In this document: in pieces, positions 19,460-27,712 of the stretch
Position numbering within the stretch: the first letter of the stretch is position 1
How the letters are laid out: the number at the start of each line of letters is the position of its first letter
Source: Rhodococcus sp. KBS0724
GTDB lineage: Bacteria; Actinomycetota; Actinomycetes; Mycobacteriales; Mycobacteriaceae
NCBI RefSeq assembly: GCF_005938745.2
Contig: NZ_VCBX02000001.1
Location: forward strand, 62,001-126,000
DNA length: 64,000 bases
Direction of reading: 5' to 3'
Notes under the pieces: generated by a model
The model's database searches: none
Told to the model about the DNA's origin: nothing
What the model saw: only the letters and a program-made list of their open reading frames with translations
Program-made: the position numbers and the translations under genes

Positions 19460-20023
19460 TCAGCAGTACGTGTTTTCTGCTGTCTCCACATAGATTTCGG
19501 CGATTCGCGCTGACGGCATCGGCGTGATCTGGGCATAGACGTCGCCAACTGCCTTGAATTCTGCGAGTACCTCGGATCGCGGCATGCCCTGGGCGATGGC
19601 GTTGCAGGTACCGTCGGCGTAGAGGATCTCGGCGGAGTCCATGCCGCTCGGCGGGATTCCCGCCAGTCGCAGTGCTGCGAGGTAGCGCTGACCCCGTTCA
19701 CCGGCTCCGGCAACAATTTCGTCCGGTGAGCGTGCGTCGATCGGGGTATTTGCTTCGACAGCTGCCGGAGGTGCACTCGGCAGTGCCGGCGATTCGAGTG
19801 TGCCAGCTTCGAGTGTGCCGGGTTCGACGGTACTAGGCTGCTGCGCTTCGACCGCAGGCGTCGAGGTGGGAGAAGCCGCAGGGGCGGTCGTCGTCGATGT
19901 TGCTGCGCTCGCCGACGCGACGCCTGTTGCCGAACTCATTGTCTCGGTGGCTGATTCGTCACTGCAGGCACTGAGGAGCAGGCCGCTCGCGGCAAGGCAC
20001 GCAATCAGGTGTTTGGTGTTCAT
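19460..20023 (-). CDS. DUF732 lipoprotein
   Basis: Exported lipoprotein of 187 residues. The signal peptide ends in a lipobox (LLLSAC, Cys21). A low-complexity Ser/Thr/Ala/Pro linker of about 70 residues follows, then a DUF732-like domain of about 80 residues with a conserved Cys in DGTCNAIAQG and a terminal Cys (ENTYC). DUF732 proteins are frequent in mycobacteria and rhodococci and have no established function. ATG 20023 is chosen as the start of the signal peptide. It converges on the cutinase gene with 2 nt between the stops. Confidence 0.82.
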   Translation of the reverse strand: MNTKHLIACLAASGLLLSACSDESATETMSSATGVASASAATSTTTAPAASPTSTPAVEAQQPSTVEPGTLEAGTLESPALPSAPPAAVEANTPIDARSPDEIVAGAGERGQRYLAALRLAGIPPSGMDSAEILYADGTCNAIAQGMPRSEVLAEFKAVGDVYAQITPMPSARIAEIYVETAENTYC

Positions 20024-20223
20024 CGCTCCTGAGTGTGACACACCGTATCGGATAAATCGTACATTTTAAGGAAATTTCCTTGGGGCTATTTTCGACTCGA
20101 AACTGTGTGATATACATCTGTCCAGGTTGTTACTTGTGAGTAAGAACACTCCACTGCGTTTGGTTCTGGCAGTCGACTACACAAGCAGCGACTGTCACTC
20201 CCACACGATTCGAAGGAGTCTCA

Positions 20224-21078
20224 GTGCACAACTCTCGGAAGAATTCCCGTGCTCGCCGCATCGGCGTACGCGCAGCAGTAATCGCCGGAACTGCCGGTAC
20301 CGTGCTGGCAATGGCGGCGCCCATGGCGTCAGCTGACCCCGTTGCAGAGTCGATTCCCGGCGCCGCTGTGTGTCCGGCGACCGCCGAATCCTGTGTGTCT
20401 GTCGTGGTCAACAGCGGGACTTTCGAAAACAACGGCTTCAACCTGCCCATCGGTGACGGCGACATGATCATCGCTGCAGAAGCCGGTTCGGGGGTAGGCG
20501 ATGAGACCGTTCTCTTGCCACGCGACGACGGTCATTTCGGTGTTTACGCCAAGCCGATGACTGTGCCAGGCGGAGTGCTCGGTATCGATCTGCCCTTCAA
20601 CAATCTGTTCGGGCTGGCGGCAGTCACCGCTGAGGTGCAGGCGGTGGACGTGCCTGTTTTCAACGATCTGATCACCAACATGGACATCAGCCTGCCGGTT
20701 CGGATGAAGATCAACAACGCCTTCCTGGGCAACAACTGCTACTTGGGATCCGAGGCAGCGCCGGTGAACTTCCATCTCACGCCTACGGCCGACTCCAGCC
20801 CAGCTTTCGAGGTATTGCCGTCCGGTTCGTTGAAGGTCAGCCCCGTCAAGAGCGCGACAACCGACTTCGCTATTCCGGCTGCCAGTGGTTGTGGCCCGTT
20901 CGGTGTGTTGAATCCGATCGTCAATTGGCGAGCCAAGACGCCCGCAACTTCGGGAACGTCGCTCAATACCGTGTCGACGGCATACCTGTACCCGGGTGGT
21001 ATCGACGGCAGTGATCCGCTTGACGATCTCGGTGGCGGAACGGGCTCACTCGGATCGAGTGGCAGCTCGGGCTCTTAG
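20224..21078 (+). CDS. MspA-family mycolate outer-membrane porin (copy 1)
   Basis: Porin of 284 residues in the MspA family, which forms octameric channels in the mycolic-acid outer membrane for small hydrophilic solutes. The signal peptide is residues 1-37 (VIAGTAGTVLAMAAPMASA). MspA-type blocks are clear: GVLGIDLPFNNLFGLA, LPVRMKINNAFLGNNCYLG and GCGPFGVLNPIVNW. The Gly/Ser-rich tail begins DPLDDLGGGTGSLGSS. GTG 20224 follows AAGGAG at 20212-20217. It is the first of two tandem paralogues on the same strand, 91 bp apart. Confidence 0.92.
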   Translation: MHNSRKNSRARRIGVRAAVIAGTAGTVLAMAAPMASADPVAESIPGAAVCPATAESCVSVVVNSGTFENNGFNLPIGDGDMIIAAEAGSGVGDETVLLPRDDGHFGVYAKPMTVPGGVLGIDLPFNNLFGLAAVTAEVQAVDVPVFNDLITNMDISLPVRMKINNAFLGNNCYLGSEAAPVNFHLTPTADSSPAFEVLPSGSLKVSPVKSATTDFAIPAASGCGPFGVLNPIVNWRAKTPATSGTSLNTVSTAYLYPGGIDGSDPLDDLGGGTGSLGSSGSSGS

Positions 21079-21169
21079 TATGCCGCACCTTCACGCCTCA
21101 ATTCTTCTGCCGACCTGGCAGATTGGCCGCATCTGTGGCTGAAGTTCCACAATTCCAAAGGATAATGTA

Positions 21170-22027
21170 GTGCAGAATTCAGTAAAGAGTTCGCGGGCAA
21201 AGCGATTCGGTGTCCGCGTCGCAGTCGTAGCCGGTAGTGCCGGCACCGTACTTGCCCTGGCGGCACCGATGGTATCTGCGCAGGAGGCCCTCCCGCCGAT
21301 TCCCGGCGCTGCGGTGTGTAACGACACTGTAGGTGCGCAGGTATGTTTGACCGTCGACGTCCTGAATGGAGCGTTCGACAACAACGGATTCAACCTGCCG
21401 ATCAAAGCTGGGGACATGATCATCACGTCAGCCTTGGATGAGACCGCTGACGGCGCTGTCTTCACTCCTCGCGCTGATGGGCACAACGGTTTGTATGCCA
21501 AGCCCATGACAGTGCCGGGCGGGGTGCTCGGTATCGATCTGCCGTTCAACAATCTGTTCGGGTTGGCGGGTGTCACGGCTGAGGTGAAGGCGGTCGCGGC
21601 TCCGTCGTTCAACGGTGACCTGATGGATTTCGACATCAGTCTGCCCGTCAAGATGAAGATCAACAACGCCTTCCTGGGCAACAACTGCTACCTGGGGTCC
21701 GAGGCGGAACCGGTGAATTTCCGTCTGAAGAACGCGAATCCGGACGAAGCGCCGGAGTTCGAGGCAATTGACACGGCGGTGAAGTTCCTCGGCATCGAGA
21801 ACGTTGCCGAAGATTTTGCCATTCCGAAGGCGAGTGGTTGCGGCCCGTTCGGCGTCCTGAATCCGATCGTCAACTGGCGTGCAAAAACACCTGCCACGGC
21901 AGGCACGTCTCTGGCGACTACGTCCGACGCCTACATCTTCACTCCTGGCTTCGAGGGTAGCGATCCGCTCGACGATCTCGGCGGTGGAACGGGTTCCCTG
22001 GGGTCGAGCGGTAGCTCGGGGTCCTGA
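21170..22027 (+). CDS. MspA-family mycolate outer-membrane porin (copy 2)
   Basis: Second MspA-type porin, 285 residues, with a signal peptide (VVAGSAGTVLALAAPMVSA) and the same blocks as copy 1. The central strand region and the Gly/Ser tail are almost identical to copy 1, while the segment after the signal peptide (ALPPIPGAAVCNDTVG) and about residues 190-215 differ. GTG 21170 is preceded by AAAGGA. The pattern suggests a local duplication followed by divergence or gene conversion. Different pore-lining residues in the variable segments could give the two porins different selectivity; this is inference. Confidence 0.92.
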   Translation: MQNSVKSSRAKRFGVRVAVVAGSAGTVLALAAPMVSAQEALPPIPGAAVCNDTVGAQVCLTVDVLNGAFDNNGFNLPIKAGDMIITSALDETADGAVFTPRADGHNGLYAKPMTVPGGVLGIDLPFNNLFGLAGVTAEVKAVAAPSFNGDLMDFDISLPVKMKINNAFLGNNCYLGSEAEPVNFRLKNANPDEAPEFEAIDTAVKFLGIENVAEDFAIPKASGCGPFGVLNPIVNWRAKTPATAGTSLATTSDAYIFTPGFEGSDPLDDLGGGTGSLGSSGSSGS

Positions 22028-22121
22028 CCCCTTCGTGCGGTTGCTTCACATTTGCCCATAGCTCAGTATTGTCAGCGGCAAGACCATTGCCGGCTGTTCA
22101 CTACTTATGGGAGATTCGCCG

Positions 22122-22829
22122 ATGAATCATGTTCGAGTTCTGTCTTGGGCGGCTGCAGGTGCCATGGGAGTAGCAATAGTTACCGGCGCACCTGCAGTTG
22201 CCGAACCCTTGCCAGGGGCAACACCGTCGGTGGTGACAGTCGATTCGATTCAAGTCGCCCGCTCGTTGCCGATCGGCACCGAGGTTACGGTGTCAGGAAC
22301 TGCGACTACATCGTCCGGGGACTTCGAATCCAGCTTTTACGACAAGGGATTTGGTCTCCAGAGCGGCAATTCGGGCATCTATATCAGTGATCCCGACAAT
22401 TCGGCCGTATCTGTTGGTGACCGGGTTGAGGTCAGCGGTGTCCTCGCAGATCAGGAGGGCCTGCTTGTCGTTCGGCCGAATGCGGTCACGCGTCTTGGTT
22501 TCGCCACGGCGGTACGGCCGGAACGGTTGCCGCTCAGCGCAATCGGTGAGAGCAGCGAGGGGCGGCTCGTTAAATTGTCCGGCATCGTCAGCGCGCCCGT
22601 CGTCGATGATCTGCCGTACGGACACAAGATTGTGGTGTCGGGAGCCGGAGGAAGCACCGTAATCTTTGTGAACACTCAGGCGGGTATCGACCCCGCGTCA
22701 ATTCTGGTTGGCCGACCGATCACCGTCACCGGCTTCAGTGGACAGTATGCGGACACCTATGAAGTACTGCCCCGCTCGAAAGATGACGTGCAACAAGGAT
22801 TCGCGGGAAGTCTTTCATTCGGAAGCTGA
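22122..22829 (+). CDS. Secreted OB-fold-like protein, unknown function
   Basis: Exported protein of 235 residues with a signal peptide (SWAAAGAMGVAIVTGAPAVA). The mature part has two similar beta-rich stretches: TEVTVSGTATT with FGLQSGNSGIYISD and VGDRVEVSGVLAD, then GRLVKLSGIV with VIFVNTQAGID and VGRPITVTGFSG. This layout resembles exported OB-fold domains found beside nucleases and endonuclease/phosphatase proteins, but no catalytic residues are seen. ATG 22122 starts the signal peptide. It ends 8 nt from the convergent SDR gene. Confidence 0.72.
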   Translation: MNHVRVLSWAAAGAMGVAIVTGAPAVAEPLPGATPSVVTVDSIQVARSLPIGTEVTVSGTATTSSGDFESSFYDKGFGLQSGNSGIYISDPDNSAVSVGDRVEVSGVLADQEGLLVVRPNAVTRLGFATAVRPERLPLSAIGESSEGRLVKLSGIVSAPVVDDLPYGHKIVVSGAGGSTVIFVNTQAGIDPASILVGRPITVTGFSGQYADTYEVLPRSKDDVQQGFAGSLSFGS

Positions 22830-22837
22830 CAGCCGCC

Positions 22838-23758
22838 TCATAGAGCATTGAGGCGGGCTCCGACGCGCATGGAACTCGGGTAGAACCGGCTGAGTCGGTA
22901 CCCGAGTTTCGCTTCGGGGGTGACGGGCACAATTGCCTTGTTGGTCCGCACTGCCTTGACGATGGCGCTTGCCACCCGGTCGGGTGTGAAGTTTCGGCGA
23001 TGGTAGAAGTTGTCCGCCTTGGTTTGATTCCGAAGTTGTTCCGCTGCAGTCGTTCCGGCGAACTCGGTGGTCTTGACGATGTTGGTGTCGACAATGCCGG
23101 GGCAGATGGTGCTGACGCCGATTCCGGACGGAAGCAGCTCTGCGCGTAGACAGTCGGAGAGCATGAACACGGCAGCTTTGCTGGTCGAGTATGCGGTCAA
23201 TGCTTTCTGCGGTGTGTATGCCGCGGCGGACGAGAGGTTGACGATGTGTCCGCCGGAGCCGCGTTTGATCATCATCGGCGAGAAGGCGCGGCAGCCGTAC
23301 ACAACTCCCCAGAAGTTGATGTCCATGACTCGCTCGAATTGTCCCTGTGTGGTGTCTGCGAAGGTTCCCGAGAAGCCGATGCCGGCATTGTTGACCACGA
23401 TGTCGGGAACTCCGTGGTGTGCGGCGACGGTTTCCGCGAATCGAGTCATGGCTTGCTCGTCGGAAACGTCCACCTGATACGCGTGGGCACCGCCGCCGAA
23501 GACTGCGTCGGCTCCGCCGACGCTCGCGGGCGAGTTGATGAGTGCGGCTGTGTCCTGGGCGCTTTCGAGGTTGACGTCGCACACAACGAGGATTGAGCCC
23601 TCGGCGGCAAAAGCGAGCGCGGTCTCGCGGCCGATGCCACTGCCTGCTCCGGTGACAACCACTAGCGTCCCGGTGAGGTCGCGTAGGCGTCGTTGCAGCT
23701 TTGCTCCGCGTCGCCAACTCCCGACATCCCTGATCAGTCCCATGTGGTTCAGTTTCAT
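22838..23758 (-). CDS. Short-chain dehydrogenase/reductase
   Basis: Classical SDR of 306 residues. The cofactor loop is VTGAGSGIGRETAL (about residues 35-48), NNAGIGFSGTF is the NAG motif, the catalytic Ser lies in IVNLSSAAAY and the Tyr/Lys pair in TAYSTSKAAV. CDVN after the second strand suggests NAD preference. About 28 residues precede the core. C-terminal residues (GYRLSRFYPSSMRVGARL) are typical of the longer actinobacterial SDRs that use hydrophobic alcohols or ketones. The substrate cannot be named. It is divergent from the first binding-protein gene across 116 bp. Confidence 0.88.
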   Translation of the reverse strand: MKLNHMGLIRDVGSWRRGAKLQRRLRDLTGTLVVVTGAGSGIGRETALAFAAEGSILVVCDVNLESAQDTAALINSPASVGGADAVFGGGAHAYQVDVSDEQAMTRFAETVAAHHGVPDIVVNNAGIGFSGTFADTTQGQFERVMDINFWGVVYGCRAFSPMMIKRGSGGHIVNLSSAAAYTPQKALTAYSTSKAAVFMLSDCLRAELLPSGIGVSTICPGIVDTNIVKTTEFAGTTAAEQLRNQTKADNFYHRRNFTPDRVASAIVKAVRTNKAIVPVTPEAKLGYRLSRFYPSSMRVGARLNAL

Positions 23759-23810
23759 GCGTTTCCCCCTCGTTTTGCGCAGCTTAGGCTATTTTGCGAA
23801 ACACTGTGTC

Positions 23811-23869
23811 TCAGGTCACAAACTGTGAGAACTTCGCATCACACCGCAGTTATACGACCGACCTGGAGG
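23811..23869 (+). promoter_or_regulatory. Leader of binding-protein gene 1 with TCACA/TGTGA dyad
   Basis: TCACAAACTGTGA (23816-23828) is a 5-3-5 inverted repeat, followed by CTTCGCATCACA and GCAGTT and the ribosome site GGAGG (23865-23869). The same arrangement recurs before the second binding-protein gene. TCACA/TGTGA half-sites recall CRP-family (GlxR-type) operators, but the spacing of 3 differs from the usual 6. Confidence 0.5.
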
Positions 23870-23874
23870 TTTCG

Positions 23875-25500
23875 ATGAGCCGCAATTCCCGATCAGGTAG
23901 TCGCGGCGTGGCAGTTGCCGCGCTGGCTATCTCTGCAAGTTTGTTCCTTGCCTCATGTGCCGGAAATGACGACAACGGGGGCGGGGGCGGGGGAGAGTCG
24001 GCCGATTCCGGGTCGTCGTTGAAGATCGGAATGGTGAACGAGCAGGCCGATCCAGGTTCGCCCACCAAGGGTGGCACCCTCACCTTCAGCGGCTACTCAC
24101 CGGTGACGACACTCGATCCGGCCAAGGCTCAGGTATCAGGCTCCACCGGTGGCAGCGAGCTCAGTGCAATCTATGACGTGCTGATGCGATACGACCCCAT
24201 CGAGCAGACGTTTGTGCCCCAGTTGGCGCAGTCGCTCGAGCCGAATGACGAAAGCACCACGTGGACGTTGAAGCTGCGTGACGGCGTGACATTCAGTGAC
24301 GGAACACCTTTCGATGCGCAAGCCGTTACTGCGAGTATCAACCGCTACATGACGAACAAGGGGCCGCAGTCGGGATTGTGGATCGACAAGGTCGTCTCGA
24401 TGGACACGCCGGATGCAACGACGGTTGTCTTCAACCTGGTTGATCCGTGGACGGGTATCGAGCCGATGCTCTCGACCGGTCCCGGCATGATCGTTGCTCC
24501 GGCGGCGCAGCAGGGAGATCAGTTCACGCCGATCGGTGCCGGTGCGTTCACGCTCGAGAAGTTTGCTCCCAACGAGGAAATGCTGCTCGCTGCTCGTGCT
24601 GACTACTACGGTGGCGCGCCGAATGTCGACAAACTCAAGATGGTCAGCATTCTCGGTGCGCAGCCCACTTCCGAGGCCCTGAAGTCCGGCGGTATCGATG
24701 CGGCGTACATACGCACGTTGGGGCCGATCCTCGATCTGATCGAGAACGGCAACCCGGGCTTCATCGACATTCCCTCGCTCGGCTATATCGCAAACGTCAA
24801 TATGGCTCCCGGTCGGCCCGGAGCGGATCTGCGTGTGCGCCAAGCGATGACGTACGCCGTCGATCCGGCGACTTTGGATGTCCGTGCCAACGACGGTAAG
24901 GGTCTGCCGGGTCAGGTTATCTTCCAGGACACGTCGCGCTGGCACAACGATGTTGCTCCGATCGGTGTGGATCCGGCCAAGGCGAAGGAACTGCTCGATC
25001 AGGCGAAGGCGGACGGTTACGACGGCAAGATCAGCTACCTCACGATGCAGGAGCCGTCGGCGCAGGCCACGGCGCTCGCTGTGCAGGCGATGCTCAATGC
25101 CGTCGGTTTCGACGTCCAGATCGAGAACGTCAACAACGTCGGTGACTTGGTCAAGCGGATGTATGCCGATCGCGATTACGACATGGCGACCGCTGCTCTC
25201 AACCTCACCGAGGCGGACCCTTCCGAGCGTCTCTACACGGGCCTCAAGACCGGTGGACGTAACAACACCACGGGCTACTCGGACGCCGAAATGGATCAGT
25301 TGCTCGACGAGTTGGGTGTTGCAATCAGCGACGACGACAAGAAGGCCGTCCTCGTGAAGATTCAGGAACGGGCCAACGAGACCCTGCCGTGGCAGGTATG
25401 GGGCACCGGACCGGCTTTGGACGTGTGGAATCAGAACGTGCACGGACTTCAGCCGAGTCTCGACGGGATCCTGCTCTTCGACGAGGTGTGGAAGAAGTAA
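23875..25500 (+). CDS. Peptide/nickel-type ABC transporter substrate-binding lipoprotein (copy 1)
   Basis: Solute-binding lipoprotein of 541 residues in the DppA/OppA family (SBP_bac_5). The signal peptide ends in LFLASC (lipobox Cys). The typical N-terminal block GGTLTFSGYSPVTTLDPAK and the family blocks TWTLKLRDGVTFSDGTPFDA and FTPIGAGAFTLEKFAPNEE are present. ATG 23875 follows GGAGG. It is the first of three paralogues in 7 kb; it matches copy 3 more closely than copy 2 (for example the shared YDVLMRYDPIEQTFVPQLAQ). It probably feeds the permease/ATPase set at 31.2-35.4 kb, bringing in oligopeptides or similar compounds. Confidence 0.9.
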   Translation: MSRNSRSGSRGVAVAALAISASLFLASCAGNDDNGGGGGGESADSGSSLKIGMVNEQADPGSPTKGGTLTFSGYSPVTTLDPAKAQVSGSTGGSELSAIYDVLMRYDPIEQTFVPQLAQSLEPNDESTTWTLKLRDGVTFSDGTPFDAQAVTASINRYMTNKGPQSGLWIDKVVSMDTPDATTVVFNLVDPWTGIEPMLSTGPGMIVAPAAQQGDQFTPIGAGAFTLEKFAPNEEMLLAARADYYGGAPNVDKLKMVSILGAQPTSEALKSGGIDAAYIRTLGPILDLIENGNPGFIDIPSLGYIANVNMAPGRPGADLRVRQAMTYAVDPATLDVRANDGKGLPGQVIFQDTSRWHNDVAPIGVDPAKAKELLDQAKADGYDGKISYLTMQEPSAQATALAVQAMLNAVGFDVQIENVNNVGDLVKRMYADRDYDMATAALNLTEADPSERLYTGLKTGGRNNTTGYSDAEMDQLLDELGVAISDDDKKAVLVKIQERANETLPWQVWGTGPALDVWNQNVHGLQPSLDGILLFDEVWKK

Positions 25501-25526
25501 GGCGCACCGGCCTTGGCCACGGACTT

Positions 25527-25620
25527 TCCACTGAGTGGGACTAAAAATTAATACTTGTGCCTTAGGTCACAAACTGTGACAGCTTCGCATCACATCACAG
25601 TTTTAGTCCGATCTGGAGGT
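25527..25620 (+). promoter_or_regulatory. Leader of binding-protein gene 2
   Basis: Contains TCCACTGAGTGGGACT (25527-25542), shared with the leader of copy 3, then TCACAAACTGTGA (25567-25579) with CTTCGCATCACA and CACAGTT downstream, shared with the leader of copy 1, and GGAGG at 25615-25619. The leader thus combines elements found separately in the other two. Confidence 0.5.
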
Positions 25621-25626
25621 TCGTAA

Positions 25627-27249
25627 ATGAGTCGCAGTTCTAGGCGCGGCAGTCGAAAGGTCGCGGCAGTCGCACTGGCTGTTTCCGCCGGTTTGTTCTT
25701 GTCCTCGTGTGCCGACAGTGGAGCGGACGGCGGCAGCGGCGACGCGCCGGAATCCGGCTCGGCTCTCACGATCGGTCCCGTCAACGTTCAGTCGAACGAG
25801 GGTGATCCGGTCAAGGGCGGAACGCTGACGTTCAGCGGTTATTCCGCGGTGACGAGTCTCGATCCGTCGAAGACGCAGATTGCCGGCTCGGTGGGCGGAT
25901 CGGAGCTCGGGGCGATCTACGACACCCTGCTTCGCTACGACTCGACGTCGCAGAAGTTCGTTCCGAAGCTCGCCAACTCGATGGAGCCGAGCTCGGATTT
26001 CAAGACGTGGACGCTCAAGCTGCGTGACGGTGTGAAGTTCAGTGATGGCACCCAGGTCGACTCCGCTGCCGTGTCGTCGAGTCTGGCTCGGTACGTCACC
26101 AACAAGGGGCCGCAGTCCAGCCTGTATGCGTCGAAGGTTACGTCCGTCGACACACCGGACGCGTCGACGGTCGTCTTCAATCTGGCCGATCCGTGGACGG
26201 GTATCGAGGCGCTTCTCGCTACCGGCCCCGGCATGATCGTTGCGCCCAGTGCGCAGCAGGGTGACAAGTTCACCCCGATCGGCGCGGGTGCGTTCACGCT
26301 CGAGAAGTTCGCTCCCAACGAGGAGCTGATTCTCGACGCCCGTGAGGATTACTTCGCCGGTGCTCCGAATGTGGACAAGTTGCGAATGATCAGCATCGTC
26401 GGTTCGCAGGCTACGAGTGATTCGCTCAAGAGCGGCGGCGCGGATGTCACGTACATGCGCTCGCTTCCGAACGTGCTCGATCTGATCGACTCCGGCTACC
26501 CCGGTTACGTCGACATTCCGTCACTGTCGTACCTGTCCCTGATCAACACCGCTCCGGGTCGTCCGGGCGCCGATGTGCGAGTGCGTCAGGCACTGGCTCT
26601 GGCCACGGATCCCGTTGCACTCGACAACCGACTCAACGAAGGTAAGGGCCTTCCGGGGCAGGTCATCTTCCAGGACAGCTCGCGCTGGCACAACGACGAG
26701 GCTCCGATCGGCGTCGACCCGGCCAAGGCCAAGCAGCTTCTCGACGAGGCAAAGGCCGACGGTTTCGACGGCAAGATCACGTACCTGACCCTGCAGGAGA
26801 ACTCCGCTCAGGCGATGGCTCTCGCGCTGCAGTCCATGGCTAACGCCGTTGGCTTCGACTTCCAGATCGAGTACGTCAACTCGGTTGCCGATGTCGTCAA
26901 GCGTTTGTACGTCGACCGTGACTTCGACATGTCGACCGGTTCCGCCAACCTTCCGGAAGCCGATCCGTTCGAGCGTCTGTACTCGAACCTCAAGACCGGT
27001 GGCCGAAACAACGCGACAAGCTTCTCCGACGCTCAGATGGACACGCTGCTCGACGAGTTGGGTGTGGCAACGTCCGACGACGCGAAGAAGGAGGTCCTTG
27101 CCAAGATCCAGGCACGCGCCACCGAGGTTGTGCCGTGGCAGATCCTCGGAAACACGCCGTGGCTTGGTGTGTGGGCCAAGAACGTTCACGGAGTCCAGCA
27201 GAGCATCGACGGAATCATGTTCTTCGACGAGGCGTGGAAGACCAACTGA
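25627..27249 (+). CDS. Peptide/nickel-type ABC transporter substrate-binding lipoprotein (copy 2)
   Basis: Lipoprotein of 540 residues, SBP_bac_5 family, lipobox LFLSSC. It shares the family blocks with copies 1 and 3 but is the most diverged, for example SSLARYVTNKGPQSSLYASK and TYMRSLPNVLDLIDSG where the others read INRY and IRTLGPILDLIENG or MRTLTPILDLIENG. Ligand choice may therefore differ. ATG 25627 is 7 nt after GGAGG. An intrinsic terminator follows, so copies 1 and 2 are probably not co-transcribed with the permease genes. Confidence 0.9.
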   Translation: MSRSSRRGSRKVAAVALAVSAGLFLSSCADSGADGGSGDAPESGSALTIGPVNVQSNEGDPVKGGTLTFSGYSAVTSLDPSKTQIAGSVGGSELGAIYDTLLRYDSTSQKFVPKLANSMEPSSDFKTWTLKLRDGVKFSDGTQVDSAAVSSSLARYVTNKGPQSSLYASKVTSVDTPDASTVVFNLADPWTGIEALLATGPGMIVAPSAQQGDKFTPIGAGAFTLEKFAPNEELILDAREDYFAGAPNVDKLRMISIVGSQATSDSLKSGGADVTYMRSLPNVLDLIDSGYPGYVDIPSLSYLSLINTAPGRPGADVRVRQALALATDPVALDNRLNEGKGLPGQVIFQDSSRWHNDEAPIGVDPAKAKQLLDEAKADGFDGKITYLTLQENSAQAMALALQSMANAVGFDFQIEYVNSVADVVKRLYVDRDFDMSTGSANLPEADPFERLYSNLKTGGRNNATSFSDAQMDTLLDELGVATSDDAKKEVLAKIQARATEVVPWQILGNTPWLGVWAKNVHGVQQSIDGIMFFDEAWKTN

Positions 27250-27278
27250 AAAAATGTGAATAACTGAATACGGAAAGA

Positions 27279-27322
27279 CCGAAGCCGGAGATGCGCACTG
27301 CGTCTCCGGCTTCGGTGTTTTT
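27279..27322 (+). terminator. Intrinsic terminator after binding-protein gene 2
   Basis: Arms CCGAAGCCGGAGA (27279-27291) and its complement (27303-27315) pair perfectly over 13 bp, followed by TGTTTTTCG. It lies between the convergent binding-protein and UBP zinc-finger genes. Confidence 0.85.
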
Positions 27323-27345
27323 CGCTTCGGTGTATTTCGGGGTAT

Positions 27346-27666
27346 CTAGCCCATCAGATCGTGGACGTAGCACCAGCGCCAGGACTCGCCTGGTTCATGG
27401 GAACGCATGACGGGATGCCCGGTCTCGCGATAGTGGTTGGTGGCGTGTTGGTGCGGGCTGGAGTCGCAGCATCCGACGTGGCCGCAGGTGAGGCAGATTC
27501 GCAGATGTGACCAGTTGTCCTCGCCCAGTTCGGCGCATTCTTGACAGACTCCGGGAGTTAAAGCGGCCGGGTCGGTTTCGGGCGTTTCAGTCAATTCTTC
27601 GCAACCGCTTGCCACCGGTTCGGGTGCCGGTGTGCGGGATGCGACGCGCTTCAGGATCTTTTTCAT
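27346..27666 (-). CDS. UBP-type zinc-finger protein
   Basis: Protein of 106 residues with a ZnF-UBP domain from about residue 38: CQECAELGEDNWSHLRIC, LTCGHVGCCDSSPHQHATNHY, GHPVM and WRWCYVHD. The Cys/His ligands of the ubiquitin-protease zinc finger are conserved; in eukaryotes this domain binds the ubiquitin C-terminus, while in actinobacteria its ligand is unknown. ATG 27666 gives a basic N-terminus (KKILKRVAS). It is divergent from the NhaP antiporter with 46 bp between starts. In other actinobacteria UBP fingers occur near or fused to such antiporters, which suggests a regulatory partner. Confidence 0.85.
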   Translation of the reverse strand: MKKILKRVASRTPAPEPVASGCEELTETPETDPAALTPGVCQECAELGEDNWSHLRICLTCGHVGCCDSSPHQHATNHYRETGHPVMRSHEPGESWRWCYVHDLMG

Positions 27667-27712
27667 CACTATCCATAGTGCACGGTGGCCGCTGATCCTG
27701 CATGCTGCCAGA

